A DNA stretch of 64,000 bases. Source: Pseudomonas sp. 14P_8.1_Bac3 (lineage in GTDB: Bacteria; Pseudomonadota; Gammaproteobacteria; Pseudomonadales; Pseudomonadaceae). The notes under the pieces are model-generated. The model was not told the DNA's origin, searched no databases, and was given only the letters and a program-made list of their open reading frames with translations. Location: NCBI RefSeq assembly GCF_025466085.1, contig NZ_JANLOD010000072.1:62001-126000 (forward strand), read 5' to 3'. Position numbers and translations under genes: made by a program. This document shows, one piece after another, positions 62,869 to 64,000 of the stretch (its first letter is position 1; each line of letters starts with the position of its first letter).

Positions 62869-64000
62869 TCATCGCCGGATGAACAGGGCGACCACCGCGC
62901 TGCACAGGCACGCGGTGGTCACCACGATGAAGATCAGCGACGTATTGCCGGTGCTGTCGAGCATACCGCCGATCAGCGGTTCCGCCAGGCCAGCGAACAG
63001 GTACGACGAAAAGTTCATCACGCCGGTGGCGGTTCCGGCACGCTTGGCGCCGACCAGGTCCGGGCACAGTGCCCAGAAACTGGAGGCCGGGCCGTAGACG
63101 AAGAACCCGCAAAGGAATAACGCGATGAGACCCGTTGCGCTGTGGGGTGCCAGCGTCCACATCCACAGGCTGGTGGCCGCGCCGAGGACCATGTAGAGCA
63201 TGATCGCCAGGTAGCGTTTCGAGCCAAACAGTTTGTCCGATATCCAGCCGTTGCTCAGGGCGCCGATGGCCATGCCGACCGGCAGTGCGACCGTGATCCA
63301 TTTGGGATCGATCATGCTGTCGCCGCTTTTCCAGTCGGCGCCGAGGAAGTGCACCGGCACCCAGACGATCAAGCCATAGCGGGCGGCGTTCTGGAATCCC
63401 AGGGAGACGGCGGCGATGATCAGGCGGACGTTCTTCAGGACGGCTTTGTAGCGTTGCGCAGAGGTTTCGACTGCGCCATGGGCCGCCTCATGATTCTTGT
63501 CTTCGGCATTGGCCACACCGGTATCGGCGAGGGGGTCGAAACCCATGTCCTGCGGACGCTCGCGAGCCACCAGATAGAAGATGATGCCGCCGGCCAGCAT
63601 CAGCAGCACGGGCAACCGGAAGATCCAGCGCCACTCCAGATGCATCACCTCCAGCACAACGATTGAAGTCACGTAGGACAGGATGGAGGCGCAGCCGGCG
63701 GCGAACACGTAAAAGCCATAGACCTTGCCGCGCTCACCGGCGCTCCACCAGTTGGAGATCAGGCGGCTGCCTGGCGCCCAGCCCAATGCCTGGAAGTAGC
63801 CATTGATACCCCACGGCAGAATCAGGGCGGCAAAGTTGCCGGCGAAACTGGTCACCCAGTTGGCGCCACAGGACAGCACGGCACCGAGGGTCATGATGCG
63901 GCGGCCGCCGAACTTGTCGGCGAGGTTGCCGTTGATGGCCTGGCCAATGGCGTAGGCCCAGAGCATGGCGGCTGACGCCCAGCCAAGGTGTTCCTTGGTG
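62869..64000 (-). CDS. OPA-type MFS transporter (partial)
   Basis: The 3' part (about 377 residues) of a major facilitator protein; the start lies beyond the right edge. TKEHLGWASAAMLWAYAIGQAINGNLADKFGGRR is the helix 1-2 region of organophosphate:phosphate antiporter-like carriers (UhpT/GlpT type). At least ten helices are visible. Next to phnX it is a good candidate for uptake of 2-aminoethylphosphonate or a related phosphonate. This is inferred from the neighbours. Confidence 0.85.
   Translation of the reverse strand, partial: TKEHLGWASAAMLWAYAIGQAINGNLADKFGGRRIMTLGAVLSCGANWVTSFAGNFAALILPWGINGYFQALGWAPGSRLISNWWSAGERGKVYGFYVFAAGCASILSYVTSIVVLEVMHLEWRWIFRLPVLLMLAGGIIFYLVARERPQDMGFDPLADTGVANAEDKNHEAAHGAVETSAQRYKAVLKNVRLIIAAVSLGFQNAARYGLIVWVPVHFLGADWKSGDSMIDPKWITVALPVGMAIGALSNGWISDKLFGSKRYLAIMLYMVLGAATSLWMWTLAPHSATGLIALFLCGFFVYGPASSFWALCPDLVGAKRAGTATGVMNFSSYLFAGLAEPLIGGMLDSTGNTSLIFIVVTTACLCSAVVALFIRR

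Overview
The window is GC-rich chromosomal DNA from a Pseudomonas of the P. fluorescens complex. This is inferred from gene content and order (glcDEFG, pot/puu polyamine genes, cystathionine beta-synthase next to cystathionine gamma-lyase, MocR/GntR and LysR regulators, DUF2790). It is supported by about 18 copies of the fluorescens-type REP element (core GAGC(G/C)(A/G)GC(T/C)TGCTCGCGA and its inverted partner) between genes. No tRNA, rRNA, prophage, insertion sequence or CRISPR array was seen. Genes at both ends are cut: a GGDEF protein on the left and an MFS transporter on the right.

Left part (1-14.3 kb): end of a diguanylate cyclase; a LOG-family phosphoribohydrolase; a MocR-type regulator in an operon with an FMN azoreductase, divergent from an AhpD-like protein and a Gdx/SugE exporter, with a perfect 10-bp inverted repeat between them; a lipase-like hydrolase; a remnant of an NTP-transporter-like protein; Tat-exported aldo/keto reductase and dienelactone hydrolase; then the glycolate oxidase operon glcDEFG with an LctP-family permease.

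Middle (14.4-31 kb): an APC permease and a three-component heme-dependent N-demethylase system resembling dimethylamine monooxygenase. It is preceded by a very good sigma-54 promoter and sits beside a sigma-54 activator coupled to a PAS protein. Then come mug, a TetR-controlled EmrAB/OprM-like efflux operon, an aldo/keto reductase, a LysR regulator, a DUF2790 protein, and an 887-bp gene-poor stretch holding a possible structured RNA with a terminator.

Right-middle (31-50 kb): an orphan PotF-like protein, the reverse transsulfuration pair (CBS and CGL), several small proteins including a two-gene micro-operon, thpR, and a complete putrescine uptake and gamma-glutamyl catabolic locus (potGHI-potF, puuD, puuA, puuC, puuB, puuR).

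Right end (50-64 kb): small membrane and secreted proteins; a cluster of a CodB-like permease, ArgE-like deacylase, DUF1028, Rid protein, flavin monooxygenase and a second divergent Rid protein, plausibly one catabolic pathway for an unknown N-containing compound; a truncated LysR remnant; DUF2252; a phosphoesterase; and a phosphonate locus (phnX, LysR, OPA-type MFS transporter).
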